Program-made: the position numbers and the translations under genes
In this document: piece by piece, positions 8,389-16,950 of the stretch
Numbering within the stretch: the first letter of the stretch is position 1
How the letters are laid out: every line of letters begins with the position of its first letter
Notes under the pieces: model-generated
Told to the model about the DNA's origin: nothing
Seen by the model: the letters and a program-made list of their open reading frames with translations, nothing else
The model's database searches: none
Assembly: GCA_900546175.1 (NCBI GenBank)
Contig: URBX01000003.1
Coordinates: forward strand, 176,125 to 240,124
Reading direction: 5' to 3'
Length of the DNA: 64,000 nucleotides
From: an uncultured Eggerthella sp.
GTDB taxonomy: Bacteria > Actinomycetota > Coriobacteriia > Coriobacteriales > Eggerthellaceae

Positions 8389-8727
8389 TTAAAATTTGCG
8401 GTAAAAGCACGTATTCGCACCCGTATGACACGCAGGACCCGCAGGCTTTACCAAAGCAAGGAGACAATCGGCATCGCAATCATAGCGAAGCTCTACTAAC
8501 TCTTGCACATTGCCTGATTCTTCACCTTTATGCCAAAACTTATTCCTGCTTCTTGACCAAAACCACGTTGTCTTTTGTTCAAGAGTTCTTCGAACCGACT
8601 CTTCGTTCATCCAAGCAAGCATAAGCACTTCTTTTGTCTTGACATCCTGGACAATGCAAGAAATGAGGCCTTGGCTGTTATACTTCAGCTCTTCAATTGA
8701 TAGATTACGCTGCTCGAAATCACTCAT
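8389..8727 (-). CDS. hisI: Phosphoribosyl-AMP cyclohydrolase
   Basis: This cytoplasmic enzyme opens the adenine ring of phosphoribosyl-AMP, the third step of histidine synthesis. The chosen 112-residue product is the cyclohydrolase domain alone. It shows WMNEES, the SRSRNKFWHKGEESGN block and the zinc cysteines in DCDADCLL and CHTG. The longer frame begins at an ATG at 8760, but only the ATG at 8727 has a good Shine-Dalgarno (AAAGGA seven bases upstream), so I start there. It is the last gene of the his operon, 48 bases after hisF. There is no fused HisE pyrophosphohydrolase domain, unlike in many bacteria. Confidence 0.95.
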   Translation of the reverse strand: MSDFEQRNLSIEELKYNSQGLISCIVQDVKTKEVLMLAWMNEESVRRTLEQKTTWFWSRSRNKFWHKGEESGNVQELVELRYDCDADCLLALVKPAGPACHTGANTCFYRKF

Positions 8728-8775
8728 AGTAGTTCCTTTAGTTAACTGGTTTAAGTTCATTGAGTTGTAACCACT

Positions 8776-9540
8776 TTACAGGCGAACTGGAATACCTTGG
8801 GATGCCATGTACTCTTTTACTTCTCGGACGGAAAGCTCACCGAAATGGAAGACAGATGCTGCTAATACCGCATCGGCCTCTCCTTCGATAATTCCTTCAG
8901 CGAAATGCTCGAGCTTACCAACGCCACCAGAAGCAATAACAGGAATGTCTACTGCTCGCGCAACTGCACGGGTTAACGCCAGATCAAAGCCGTCTTTACT
9001 TCCGTCGCAGTCCATAGAAGTAAGAAGGATTTCACCCGCACCGCGTTTAGCTGCTTCAGCTGCCCACAATACTGCATCTACTCCCGTATCCTCACGACCG
9101 CCCTTTACATACGCAGTCCATTTGTTGGGATTACCTGGTACCCGCTTTGCATCAATAGCAACAAGCACTGCCTGAGAACCAAAAGCAAGAGATCCTGCCG
9201 TAATCAAGGAAGGGTCGCGCAAGGCAGCAGAATTGAGTGAAACTTTATCCGCACCTGCAGCAATCATGGTGCGCATATCAGCTACTGAAGAAAAGCCTCC
9301 GCCTACCGCATACGGGATATGGACTTCCTGACTTGCACGGCTGGCCATTTCGATAGTAGTTTTGCGACCTTCATGAGTTGCGGTAATGTCAAGAAAGATT
9401 ACTTCGTCAGCTCCCTGTTTGTCATACGCAGCTGCAAGCTCAACAGGGTCACCCGCATCACGAAGATTTACAAAATTTACGCCTTTTACAACGCGGCCAT
9501 TTTTTACATCCAAACAAGGAATCACGCGTTTTGTGAGCAT
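8776..9540 (-). CDS. hisF: Imidazole glycerol phosphate synthase, cyclase subunit
   Basis: A 254-residue TIM barrel, the cyclase half of IGP synthase that works with the HisH glutaminase. Typical elements are visible: MLTKRVIPCLDVKNGRVVKG at the N-terminus with the catalytic aspartate of CLDV, DEVIFLDITA, the phosphate loops VGGGFSS and ASGGVG, and the second catalytic aspartate in TSMDCDGSKDGFD. The start has GGAGG seven bases upstream. It follows hisA with a 15-base gap in the his operon. Confidence 0.97.
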   Translation of the reverse strand: MLTKRVIPCLDVKNGRVVKGVNFVNLRDAGDPVELAAAYDKQGADEVIFLDITATHEGRKTTIEMASRASQEVHIPYAVGGGFSSVADMRTMIAAGADKVSLNSAALRDPSLITAGSLAFGSQAVLVAIDAKRVPGNPNKWTAYVKGGREDTGVDAVLWAAEAAKRGAGEILLTSMDCDGSKDGFDLALTRAVARAVDIPVIASGGVGKLEHFAEGIIEGEADAVLAASVFHFGELSVREVKEYMASQGIPVRL

Positions 9541-9555
9541 TTCAACCTCCGCTTA

Positions 9556-10335
9556 CTACGCTGTCTGAGTACGGTCTGGGCCTGCTGCATTAAAGTAAGC
9601 TGCCTCAGCCTCTTTAATAGCAGCAATTCCCTCTTCAACAGTAAAAGCACCCTCATAAATAGCACGGCCAGTAATAGCACCCTCAATAGGAGCCCCCGTA
9701 GCAACCAAATTACGCAAGTCTTCTAAACTTGCCAAACCGCCTGAAGCAGTAACCTTTACCTGAGGGAACTTACGTGCCATCTGGGCATATGCTTGCGCAT
9801 CGATTCCCGTTTGCATGCCATCACGCGCAATGTCGGTAAACACTAGGCTAGTGATTCCCATTTCCTCTAAATCCGCAATAAGCTGTTCAGCAGGGACACC
9901 ATCTTTTGTGTCAAGCCATCCTTCTGTTGCAACAATACCCTCTTTTGCATCAATTCCGGCAACAATAAGAGAGCCATACTTTGCAGCTGCTTCTTCGGCA
10001 AATGCTCTATCTTTTACCAAAGCAGATCCAAGCACAATGCGTTTTACACCCGCATCAACATAGCGCTGAATAGTTTCCATAGAGCGAATACCGCCGCCTA
10101 CCTCAACTTCGCAATCAAGCTCAGCAACCATGCGACTAATAAGCTCCAAGTTTGTAGGAGCACCATCTCGTGCGCCATCTAAATCAACAATATGCACACG
10201 CTGAGCACCTGCTTTTTGAAATGCACGTGCTTGCGCAATAGCATCGTCGTTATATACCGTTACCTGGTTGTAGTCACCTTTTTTCAGGCGAACTGCACGG
10301 CCGCCTAAAATATCAATTGCAGGAACAAGAATCAT
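9556..10335 (-). CDS. hisA: Phosphoribosyl-formimino-AICAR-phosphate (ProFAR) isomerase
   Basis: A 259-residue half-barrel-repeat TIM barrel that isomerises ProFAR to PRFAR. The N-terminus MILVPAIDILGGRAVRLKKG carries the catalytic aspartate in AID, and VEVGGGIRS and TASGGLAS are the phosphate-binding loops; the acid residue in FTDIARDGM is the second catalytic aspartate. Its ATG abuts the stop codon of hisH with no gap. The C-terminal tail of about 15 residues beyond the barrel is slightly long. Confidence 0.96.
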   Translation of the reverse strand: MILVPAIDILGGRAVRLKKGDYNQVTVYNDDAIAQARAFQKAGAQRVHIVDLDGARDGAPTNLELISRMVAELDCEVEVGGGIRSMETIQRYVDAGVKRIVLGSALVKDRAFAEEAAAKYGSLIVAGIDAKEGIVATEGWLDTKDGVPAEQLIADLEEMGITSLVFTDIARDGMQTGIDAQAYAQMARKFPQVKVTASGGLASLEDLRNLVATGAPIEGAITGRAIYEGAFTVEEGIAAIKEAEAAYFNAAGPDRTQTA

Positions 10336-10989
10336 TTAGAGACTCTCCTCAACAAGTTTGCCGAAATTTGCTAAAAGTTTCATGCCCTTTGAAGAAGATT
10401 TCTCAGGGTGAAACTGAGTTGTATAAATATTTTCATGATGAATAGAGCTTACGAATGGTTGCGCATGCACTGTTACTCCTGCGATATCCGCTTCATCGGC
10501 AGGAACACCAATGTATGAGTGCGTGAAATAGAAATAGGAGTTATCCTCAATTCCGTCGAAAAGAGGGCTGTATCCCTTATACTCCACGCTGTTCCATCCT
10601 ACATGAGGGACCTTAAGCTTCTCGCCCTCACTCGTAAAGGCAGGCATACGCACAACTTCGCCTTTTATAAGGCCAAGACCAGCCATGCGCTCGCCTTCCG
10701 CGCAGCCTTCTGTTCCCCACTCATAAATAAGCTGCTGTCCTAAGCAAATTCCCAAAAAAGGAACGCCCTGGCCAACACGGGTGCGAATAGCCTTACTTTG
10801 ACCAAGCTCATTCATGGTAGTCATTGCATCAGCAAAAGAGCCAACACCAGGCAACACCAAGCCATCAGCACTAAGAATATCAGCAGGGTCTGAGCTAATA
10901 AACGCATCATAGCCCGCGTCTGCCAAGCCACGCTGAACGTTTGCTAAGTTTCCTTTTAAATAGTCAATGACACAAATTCGTGCAGTCAT
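10336..10989 (-). CDS. hisH: Imidazole glycerol phosphate synthase, glutaminase subunit
   Basis: A 217-residue class I glutamine amidotransferase that delivers ammonia to HisF. The nucleophile motif LGICLGQQLI with the catalytic cysteine is at about residues 80-90, and the histidine and glutamate of the triad are in TQFHPEKSS near 190. The oxyanion and interface motif GVGSFADAM is also present. It lies between hisB and hisA, abutting both, which suggests translational coupling that keeps HisH and HisF stoichiometric. Confidence 0.97.
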   Translation of the reverse strand: MTARICVIDYLKGNLANVQRGLADAGYDAFISSDPADILSADGLVLPGVGSFADAMTTMNELGQSKAIRTRVGQGVPFLGICLGQQLIYEWGTEGCAEGERMAGLGLIKGEVVRMPAFTSEGEKLKVPHVGWNSVEYKGYSPLFDGIEDNSYFYFTHSYIGVPADEADIAGVTVHAQPFVSSIHHENIYTTQFHPEKSSSKGMKLLANFGKLVEESL

Positions 10990-11580
10990 TTACAGTGCTC
11001 CTTTAGTGGAAGGAATCTGGTCTGCGATACGCGGGTCAATTGCCACGCACTCTTTCAAAGCACGAGTTACCGCCTTAAAAGACGCTTCCAAAATATGGTG
11101 CGAATTACGTCCGCAAATCTGACGAAGATGAAGTGTAAGACCCGCATTCGTAGCAAAAGCAATAAAGAACTCTTCGCCTAATTCGGTATCGAAGGTGCCC
11201 ACGGATTCGGCAGGAATATCAAGAGAGCAGTGGCACTGACCTCTACCTGAAATATCAATAGCAGCCATGACAAGCGTTTCGTCCATTGGGAGAATAGAAG
11301 AGCCATAGCGGTAAATACCCTTGCAATCACCAAGCGCCTGCTTTATTGCCTGACCAAGCACAATGCCGGTATCCTCGACAGTATGATGGGCATCAATCTC
11401 AATATCCCCCACCGCTTTTACTTCAAGGTCAAACAAGCCATGTCTGCCAAAAGCATCCAGCATGTGATCAAAAAAAGGCACGCCCGTATCAATAGAGGTT
11501 TTGCCTGTACCATCAAGATTGATAGTGACCGTAATATCCGTTTCTTTTGTTTTGCGAGAAATAGTTGCCAAACGTCCCAT
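10990..11580 (-). CDS. hisB: Imidazoleglycerol-phosphate dehydratase
   Basis: A 196-residue monofunctional IGPD. Manganese-ligand motifs are seen in DTGVPFFDHMLDAFGRHGLFD, DAHHTVEDTGIVLGQA and LRQICGRNSHHILEASFKA. The protein lacks the histidinol-phosphatase domain fused in enterobacterial HisB, so that step must be encoded elsewhere. Its stop codon is followed directly by the hisH ATG. Confidence 0.97.
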   Translation of the reverse strand: MGRLATISRKTKETDITVTINLDGTGKTSIDTGVPFFDHMLDAFGRHGLFDLEVKAVGDIEIDAHHTVEDTGIVLGQAIKQALGDCKGIYRYGSSILPMDETLVMAAIDISGRGQCHCSLDIPAESVGTFDTELGEEFFIAFATNAGLTLHLRQICGRNSHHILEASFKAVTRALKECVAIDPRIADQIPSTKGAL

Positions 11581-11582
11581 GG

Positions 11583-12653
11583 CTATTTCCTCTCGGTAAG
11601 AATCTCTGCAAGTGCAGCTACCACTTTATTGTTTTCTTCTTCGGTACCTACCGTAATACGTAAGCAGTTAGTTAAGTATTTCGCTTTTGAAAAATCTCGC
11701 ACTAAGATGCCTTTTTCATACAAAGCATCCCATACTTTATCGGCGTCTGGCAGGCGAATCAAAAGATAATTTGCTTGAGAATCAAACACTTCAACACCCT
11801 CAAGTCCTGCAAGGTTTTGAGCCATGATTCCTCTTTGGCGAATAATCTCATCAATAGCAGGCTGAAGTTTATCACGGTTGGTAAATACCACCTTGCCAAT
11901 AAGCTGCGATACCGCATCAACCGAATAAGGCTGGCGAACTTTAATAAATTCCTTAATAACGTCTTCGTGAGCCAAAATATAACCCAATCGAACGCCTGCT
12001 AATCTATATGCTTTCGAAAACGTGCGCAAAAGTAATAAGTTTTTATGCTCAGAGAGCAGTCCTTCTAAGGTGCGCTTCGAAAATTCGCTATACGCTTCAT
12101 CAACCATAACAAGCGCGTCGGTAGTGTTAAGCAATTCCTCGATAAATTCAACGCGTGCACAAGTGCCCGTTGGATTATTAGGACTGGTGATAATTACGTA
12201 GTCAATGTCTCCTTGAGCTACGCGCTCTAACACTGCCTCTTCGTCAATTTCAAAATTATCCTTACGTTCAATAAGCACCGCTTCGGTCTTATTGAGTAGC
12301 GCATTTGCTTGATAGACTGAAAACGTAGGCACTACCGTAAGAAACTTGCGTCCTTCACAACCCCACGCCAATGCCATATCGAAAAGGAGCTCATCACCGC
12401 CATTACCCATAAGAACGTTCTCGCGCTTTAACCCGTTTGCCTGAGCAATAAGATCGCGCAGTTCATTGGCAAGCGGATCAGGATAGCGATTAAATGCGCA
12501 CATACGGAGCTCAGTGATTATTTCTTCAACAATATCCTCAGGGAGATTGAGAGGATTCTCGTTAGCAGAAAGTAAGGTCTCTGCAGGTAAGTATTTTGGA
12601 TCATACGGGACAATTCCGTCCAATACGGGCTGGGATGCACGTACCGTTTTCAT
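11583..12653 (-). CDS. hisC: Histidinol-phosphate aminotransferase
   Basis: A 356-residue fold type I PLP enzyme. The N-terminal signature LSANENPLNLPE, the ITSPNNPTGT motif, VDEAYSEF, and the Schiff-base lysine in TFSKAYRLAGVRLGY are all visible. It converts imidazole acetol phosphate to histidinol phosphate. The gene is two bases from hisB and eight from hisD, inside the his operon. Confidence 0.97.
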   Translation of the reverse strand: MKTVRASQPVLDGIVPYDPKYLPAETLLSANENPLNLPEDIVEEIITELRMCAFNRYPDPLANELRDLIAQANGLKRENVLMGNGGDELLFDMALAWGCEGRKFLTVVPTFSVYQANALLNKTEAVLIERKDNFEIDEEAVLERVAQGDIDYVIITSPNNPTGTCARVEFIEELLNTTDALVMVDEAYSEFSKRTLEGLLSEHKNLLLLRTFSKAYRLAGVRLGYILAHEDVIKEFIKVRQPYSVDAVSQLIGKVVFTNRDKLQPAIDEIIRQRGIMAQNLAGLEGVEVFDSQANYLLIRLPDADKVWDALYEKGILVRDFSKAKYLTNCLRITVGTEEENNKVVAALAEILTERK

Positions 12654-12661
12654 AGTTACCT

Positions 12662-13957
12662 CTATTCGCCCTTTTCCAACAATGCTTTACGCAAACGAAC
12701 ACTCTCTGCGTGAGCCCATAAGCCTTCGTGGTCAGCAATAGTGATAATCGCATCAGCATCGTTTGCCAAAGAAGCAGCAGAATACTGGATAACGCTAGAC
12801 TTCTTCACGAACTCATCAACCGAAAGAGGTGAGCTAAAACGAGCAGTGCCGCCAGTAGGTAAGGTGTGATTTGGGCCAGCAACGTAATCACCAACTGCCT
12901 CTGGTGTCCATTCACCCATAAAGATAGCTCCCGCATGTCTGATAGCACCTAAAAGCTCCATTGGATTTGGAAGGTGAAGCTCCAAGTGTTCAGGAGCAAT
13001 AACGTTCACCGTCTCAATTGCCTGCTCCATAGTGTTGCACACCACAATAAGACCACGATTATCAAGAGATGCGCTGGTAATTTCAGCACGAGTTGAACGC
13101 TTTAAGTGCTCTGCGATAGCCGCCTCAACTGCATCAGCGTACTCGGAAGAGAAGGTTACCAAATAGCAGCTTGCCAATGGATCGTGCTCTGCCTGAGCCA
13201 TCAAATCAATTGCAACCATTTCTGGAAGAGCATTCTCGTCTGCTACTACACATACTTCAGAAGGGCCTGCAATCATGTCAATTCCGACATCACCTGAAAC
13301 AATCTTCTTTGCTGCAGCAACAAATGCGTTTCCGGGACCAGTAATCTTGTCAACTGCAGGAATAGATTCAGTGCCGTAAGCAAGTGCTGCAACAGCCTGA
13401 GCGCCTCCTACTGAATAAATCTCAGTTACGCCCGCAATGCGACATGCTTCCAAAATTGCAGGATCAAGCGAGCCATCCTTTGTTGGCGGAGTTACACAAG
13501 CAATACGCTTAACACCTGCAACCGATGCAGGAATTGCATTCATCAATACAGATGAAGGATACAGCGCCCTTCCGCCTGGCACATAAATACCAACCGCATC
13601 AATTGGCTCAACCTTTGCGCCTACCATGCCGCCATCTTCGCGCATAGTAAACCAGCTCTGTTGTTTCTGGCGCTCGTGGAAATCACGAATTTGGTCTGCT
13701 GCCATTTCCAATGCAGCGGCAACCTTTGGGTCAACCTGAGCCAGTGCTTTTTCAATAGCTTCATCACTTACGCGGAAGTTTTCAATGTCCACTCCATCAA
13801 ATTTTGCGGTAAATTCGCGAAGAGCTTCATCGCCCCTTTGGCGAACTTCTTCAATAATATTAGTTGCTGCAATAAGCGCATCAGCATTAAAAGCACCAAT
13901 ACGATTAAGCAATTTTTCTTCAAAGATCTGGTTAGGAGCAAGTTCAATACGACGCAT
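12662..13957 (-). CDS. hisD: Histidinol dehydrogenase
   Basis: A 431-residue zinc-dependent NAD enzyme catalysing the last two oxidations to histidine. Recognisable pieces are YVPGGRALYPSSVLMNAIPA, VGGAQAVAALAYGTES, DMIAGPSEVCVVAD, AQAEHDPLA, and the catalytic IAPEHLELH followed by GPNHTLPTGGTARFSSPLS. Length is normal. It begins two bases after the stop codon of the hisZ-hisG fusion gene. Confidence 0.97.
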   Translation of the reverse strand: MRRIELAPNQIFEEKLLNRIGAFNADALIAATNIIEEVRQRGDEALREFTAKFDGVDIENFRVSDEAIEKALAQVDPKVAAALEMAADQIRDFHERQKQQSWFTMREDGGMVGAKVEPIDAVGIYVPGGRALYPSSVLMNAIPASVAGVKRIACVTPPTKDGSLDPAILEACRIAGVTEIYSVGGAQAVAALAYGTESIPAVDKITGPGNAFVAAAKKIVSGDVGIDMIAGPSEVCVVADENALPEMVAIDLMAQAEHDPLASCYLVTFSSEYADAVEAAIAEHLKRSTRAEITSASLDNRGLIVVCNTMEQAIETVNVIAPEHLELHLPNPMELLGAIRHAGAIFMGEWTPEAVGDYVAGPNHTLPTGGTARFSSPLSVDEFVKKSSVIQYSAASLANDADAIITIADHEGLWAHAESVRLRKALLEKGE

Positions 13958-13959
13958 GA

Positions 13960-15582
13960 TTAGTTCTCCTTTGTAAGGTTATAAAGAGTGTCAGCCAACT
14001 TACCAACACGAGGGTTTGTACGGAAAGAGCATGGATTTGCGAAGAAACGAGCCGTGGAATCAAGAACATCTTCCACAATCTCCAAGTTATTCTCACGCAA
14101 GGTAGTTCCAGTAGCAGTAATGTCAACAATGCGCTCAGCCATGCCTGTGATTGGAGCAAGCTCAATATTGCCATGAAGCTTCAAAATTTCTACCTGCATA
14201 CCACGCTTTGCGAAATGAGCACGCGTAATGTTTGGATACTTTGTAGCAACACGAATGGAGCCCAGCTTACGGTAGCGCTTTTCAACCGCTTCAGTGGTTC
14301 CTGCACTTTCAGCAACCACAAAACGACAACCGCCATACTTTAAGTCAACAAGCTCAACTACGTCAGGAGATGCTTCCACCAAAGAGTCTTCACCGCAAAT
14401 GCCGCAGTCGGCTGCACCGAGAGCTACAAAAGTTGGTGCATCGGTAGGGCGAACAATGATGTACTCCACTTCGTTGTTGTGAAGCATTAAGGTTCTCCCC
14501 GAATCCAAAAGGCCCTCAACGTCCAAACCAGCCTTTTCAAGCATTTGGACCGTATCTTCTTTCAAAGAACCTTTTGGAACCGCAATGCGAAGAGGATGCT
14601 GCTCTTTTTCTTCTGCCGCAAACGCTGCCATGGTCTGTTCGAGATAGAAAGCAAACCCAGCAGCAGGCGTGCAAACGGCACCATAAGATGCAAGTAAGTT
14701 GTCATAGCGGCCGCCGCCACCAAGCGGTGAACCCAATCCAGGAGCATAAGCCTCAAACACAATGCCTGTGTAGTAATCAAGGGAACTCATTGCAGAGAAG
14801 TCAATCAGGATCTTTTCTTCAAGACCGCTTGCAACTAATCCATCATAAATTGCCTCAAGTTCATTGATTGCTTCTTCACACTGAAGAGGAACCACCACTT
14901 GCCTTACCGCATCAAGCGCTTCACGGCCACCACGTAAATTAGGGAGCTGAAAGATAGCCTTTGCCACATCACTATTTGCTTGACCATTGCTGGTAAGCTT
15001 TGCCAACTCAACCAAGTTTGAATTATGGTATGCGCGAATTACCTCAGCTTGCCATTTTTCATCTGCCTGAGACTTAGCAAGAAGATCAGTGAGAACACGA
15101 GCAGAACCAACAGCAATCTTGAACTGAGAAAGGCCGGTTGCTTCAAGCGCTTTTGCAAACAAGGTAATGATTTCAGTATCCGCTTCAACACCAGAAGCGC
15201 CCAAGTATTCAACACCTACCTGCGTTAATTCTCGGGAAGCTGCTTCTACCGTATTTTCGCGAAAAACGCGCTGTGTGTAGCGAAATTTCAAAGGAGCCTG
15301 ACCTGGCTCGAAGCTCAAACGCGTTGCAGCCATTCTTGCAACCTGCATAGTTACGTCAGGGCGCATTGCAAGCAAATCACCACGAGAGTCAAAGAATTTA
15401 AACGGAGTTTCAGGGGTGTGTCCACCTGCCTCCATAACATTCAAAACTTCCAAAGTTGGTGTTTCAACTGGGTAGTATCCTTGCTCAGCAAAGAGGCGCT
15501 GGACACGTTGGGTGAGGTCTTCTCGGACCAAAGCCTCATCACTCATCACATCGCGAAAACCAACTGGTGTTACATAGTTCAT
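13960..15582 (-). CDS. HisZ-HisG fusion: ATP phosphoribosyltransferase regulatory plus catalytic subunit in one chain
   Basis: One uninterrupted 540-residue frame joins two proteins that are usually separate. Residues 1 to about 325 match HisZ, the histidyl-tRNA-synthetase-like regulatory subunit (MRPDVTMQVARMAATRL, RYTQRVFREN and LGGGGRYDNLLASYG). Residues 331-540 match the short form of HisG (LRIAVPKGSLKEDTVQML, GAADCGICGEDS and DITATGTTLRENNL at the PRPP loop). Together they catalyse the first, feedback-controlled step of histidine synthesis. It is the first gene of the operon. The Shine-Dalgarno before ATG 15582 is weak (AGAGAA). Confidence 0.93.
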   Translation of the reverse strand: MNYVTPVGFRDVMSDEALVREDLTQRVQRLFAEQGYYPVETPTLEVLNVMEAGGHTPETPFKFFDSRGDLLAMRPDVTMQVARMAATRLSFEPGQAPLKFRYTQRVFRENTVEAASRELTQVGVEYLGASGVEADTEIITLFAKALEATGLSQFKIAVGSARVLTDLLAKSQADEKWQAEVIRAYHNSNLVELAKLTSNGQANSDVAKAIFQLPNLRGGREALDAVRQVVVPLQCEEAINELEAIYDGLVASGLEEKILIDFSAMSSLDYYTGIVFEAYAPGLGSPLGGGGRYDNLLASYGAVCTPAAGFAFYLEQTMAAFAAEEKEQHPLRIAVPKGSLKEDTVQMLEKAGLDVEGLLDSGRTLMLHNNEVEYIIVRPTDAPTFVALGAADCGICGEDSLVEASPDVVELVDLKYGGCRFVVAESAGTTEAVEKRYRKLGSIRVATKYPNITRAHFAKRGMQVEILKLHGNIELAPITGMAERIVDITATGTTLRENNLEIVEDVLDSTARFFANPCSFRTNPRVGKLADTLYNLTKEN

Positions 15583-15659
15583 GATTTACGTTCTCTTTTC
15601 TATATACAAACTTCAGGTTTAGTTTTTACTCTTCCAAAGCATTTTATTTTACCTATAAA

Positions 15660-15682
15660 TTCCTGGTTCGTTTTGCCAGGAA
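15660..15682 (-). promoter_or_regulatory. Inverted repeat upstream of the his operon, possible operator
   Basis: About 80 bases before the hisZG start there is a perfect 7-base inverted repeat, TTCCTGG with CCAGGAA, around a 9-base spacer. It sits in an AT-rich stretch where a promoter is expected (TAAAAT-like boxes nearby). There is no U-run after it, so an operator or leader hairpin is more likely than a terminator. The rest of the 355-base gap 15583-15937 shows no other feature besides the usp promoter. Confidence 0.4.
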
Positions 15683-15892
15683 ACCAAGAATGTTGGAAAC
15701 TCACAGAATTGCATTGCGAAAGGAAAACAACCCAACAAGTTTTACGGTCATTCACTTTAGCACAGTAGAGTGATAAAGCAACAACTATTTCGCTTTTTTA
15801 CTTAAGCGCACAGAATTGATACAGAAAGAGGGCTTTCATGCACGTGTCCAACAATGCAAAATTTCTTTTCCGATAACACGTTCAAAATTCCT

Positions 15893-15898
15893 TATAAT
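15893..15898 (+). promoter_or_regulatory. Putative -10 box of the universal stress protein gene
   Basis: A consensus TATAAT lies 40 bases before the usp ATG. The -35 region is poor (best candidate CGATAA 16 bases upstream), so only the -10 hexamer is supported. Confidence 0.45.
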
Positions 15899-15937
15899 AA
15901 AGGCAGGGTATATTTCTTCAACTTAGGGGGCGATGTT

Positions 15938-16408
15938 ATGTCCTACAAAAAAATTCTTGTTCCTTATGACGAATCTGATCACGCAAAAGCTGCTCTTCTC
16001 GAAGCGGTAAAGATTGCAGCTCCTGATACAATGATTCAAGTAATTGAAGTTTCTGCACCACCACAAGATTTGGTATACAGCAGCATGAACCAAACCAGCG
16101 GCTTCACAATTGGCGTTGTTACTCCACCAGAAAACTTTGCTGAATTAGTTTCTGCACGTACTGAAGAGGCAACTGCACGGCTTACTGCAAGCGTTAACGA
16201 AGTGATTGGCGATTGTGAATGCACCGTCACCGCAGAGGTTATTTACGGCATCTACACCGTAGAAACTATCCTTGATACCGCAAAAGATTCTGGTTGCGAC
16301 CTCATTGCTATGGGCTGCCGTGGCCTAGGCGCTATCCGTGGAGCACTTGGTTCTGTTTCTTATGCTGTTCTTCGCTCTGCAGAAGTTCCTGTTTTGGTTG
16401 TTAAGTAG
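15938..16408 (+). CDS. Universal stress protein (UspA family)
   Basis: A 156-residue single USP domain. MSYKKILVPYDESDHAKAAL forms the first strand and loop with the conserved aspartate. The ATP-binding pattern G-x2-G-x9-G-S is visible in GCRGLGAIRGALGSVSYAV near the C-terminus, so this is an ATP-binding type. An upstream in-frame ATG at 15854 exists, but GGGGG at 15926-15930 lies eight bases before the ATG at 15938, which also starts the homologous region. The gene stands alone between the divergent his operon and the glutamine synthetase and has its own terminator at 16603-16632. Confidence 0.9.
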   Translation: MSYKKILVPYDESDHAKAALLEAVKIAAPDTMIQVIEVSAPPQDLVYSSMNQTSGFTIGVVTPPENFAELVSARTEEATARLTASVNEVIGDCECTVTAEVIYGIYTVETILDTAKDSGCDLIAMGCRGLGAIRGALGSVSYAVLRSAEVPVLVVK

Positions 16409-16453
16409 TACTCACATTTGCACTACTTACGTTGCGCTTACAAAATACTGCGG

Positions 16454-16481
16454 GCAACCTAGCTAGAGCAACCTAGCTAAA
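16454..16481. repeat. Tandem 14-base repeat
   Basis: GCAACCTAGCTAGA at 16454-16467 is followed directly by GCAACCTAGCTAAA at 16468-16481, differing in one base. It lies in the untranslated end of the usp gene. No function can be assigned. Confidence 0.6.
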
Positions 16482-16602
16482 ACAGCATACTTCCTGAATT
16501 ACCGAACGGAATGATACTTGTGCTTCGCTTACATAATGCGGCTCATGCAATAGCCTGCCTAGAGCGCACACATAGGACATTGTTTGTGAACTAACGGTAT
16601 TT

Positions 16603-16632
16603 AAGCACGTCTTTTTGGCGTGCTTTTTCTTT
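16603..16632 (+). terminator. Intrinsic terminator of the universal stress protein gene
   Basis: AAGCACG at 16603-16609 pairs with CGTGCTT at 16619-16625 around a nine-base loop, and a T-rich run follows. It is placed about 195 bases after the usp stop and before the glutamine synthetase promoter region. Confidence 0.75.
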
Positions 16633-16711
16633 TGGGTAAACCAAGAGCATCCAGGGAACAAATAGCGGTGCCAGGCCCCTTATCCAACAATAATAAATAG
16701 TCCCCTCATAT

Positions 16712-16746
16712 CCACATCTGTTCCTATAGCCACATCTGTTCCTATA
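16712..16746. repeat. Two direct 17-base repeats upstream of glutamine synthetase
   Basis: CCACATCTGTTCCTATA occurs at 16712-16728 and again at 16730-16746 with one base between them, a period of 18 bases. They lie about 150 bases upstream of the probable promoter at 16893-16921. They could be regulator-binding sites, but no known nitrogen-control operator is recognised. Confidence 0.6.
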
Positions 16747-16892
16747 ACCCCAAAGCTTCGCTTATATTCGCAAACCCTGTGTGCATACCCCCTGCGATAA
16801 GCACTCATGAGCATCTATGCGTAACCCATTAGAAACATACATTACTCATCAATGAAACATTCTCGTTTTCATTAGGAAACTTTTCGAAACTA

Positions 16893-16921
16893 TTGTGAAC
16901 AGTGAGAAAAATCCTTATGAA
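16893..16921 (+). promoter_or_regulatory. Probable sigma-70-type promoter of the first type III glutamine synthetase
   Basis: TTGTGA at 16893-16898 and TATGAA at 16916-16921 are separated by 17 bases, and the ribosome-binding site AAGGAG follows at 16937-16942, nine bases before the ATG. The rest of 16409-16950 holds the two repeats and the usp terminator and nothing coding. Confidence 0.5.
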
Positions 16922-16950
16922 ATTACTCTAAGAGTTAAGGAGATAGAGCA

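Noticed and set aside
16660..16690. GGTGCCAGGCCCC-like sequence upstream of glutamine synthetase
   Set aside because: It recalls GGTGCCTGGC-type repeats seen in various genomes, but only one copy is present in this window, so no repeat family can be claimed.
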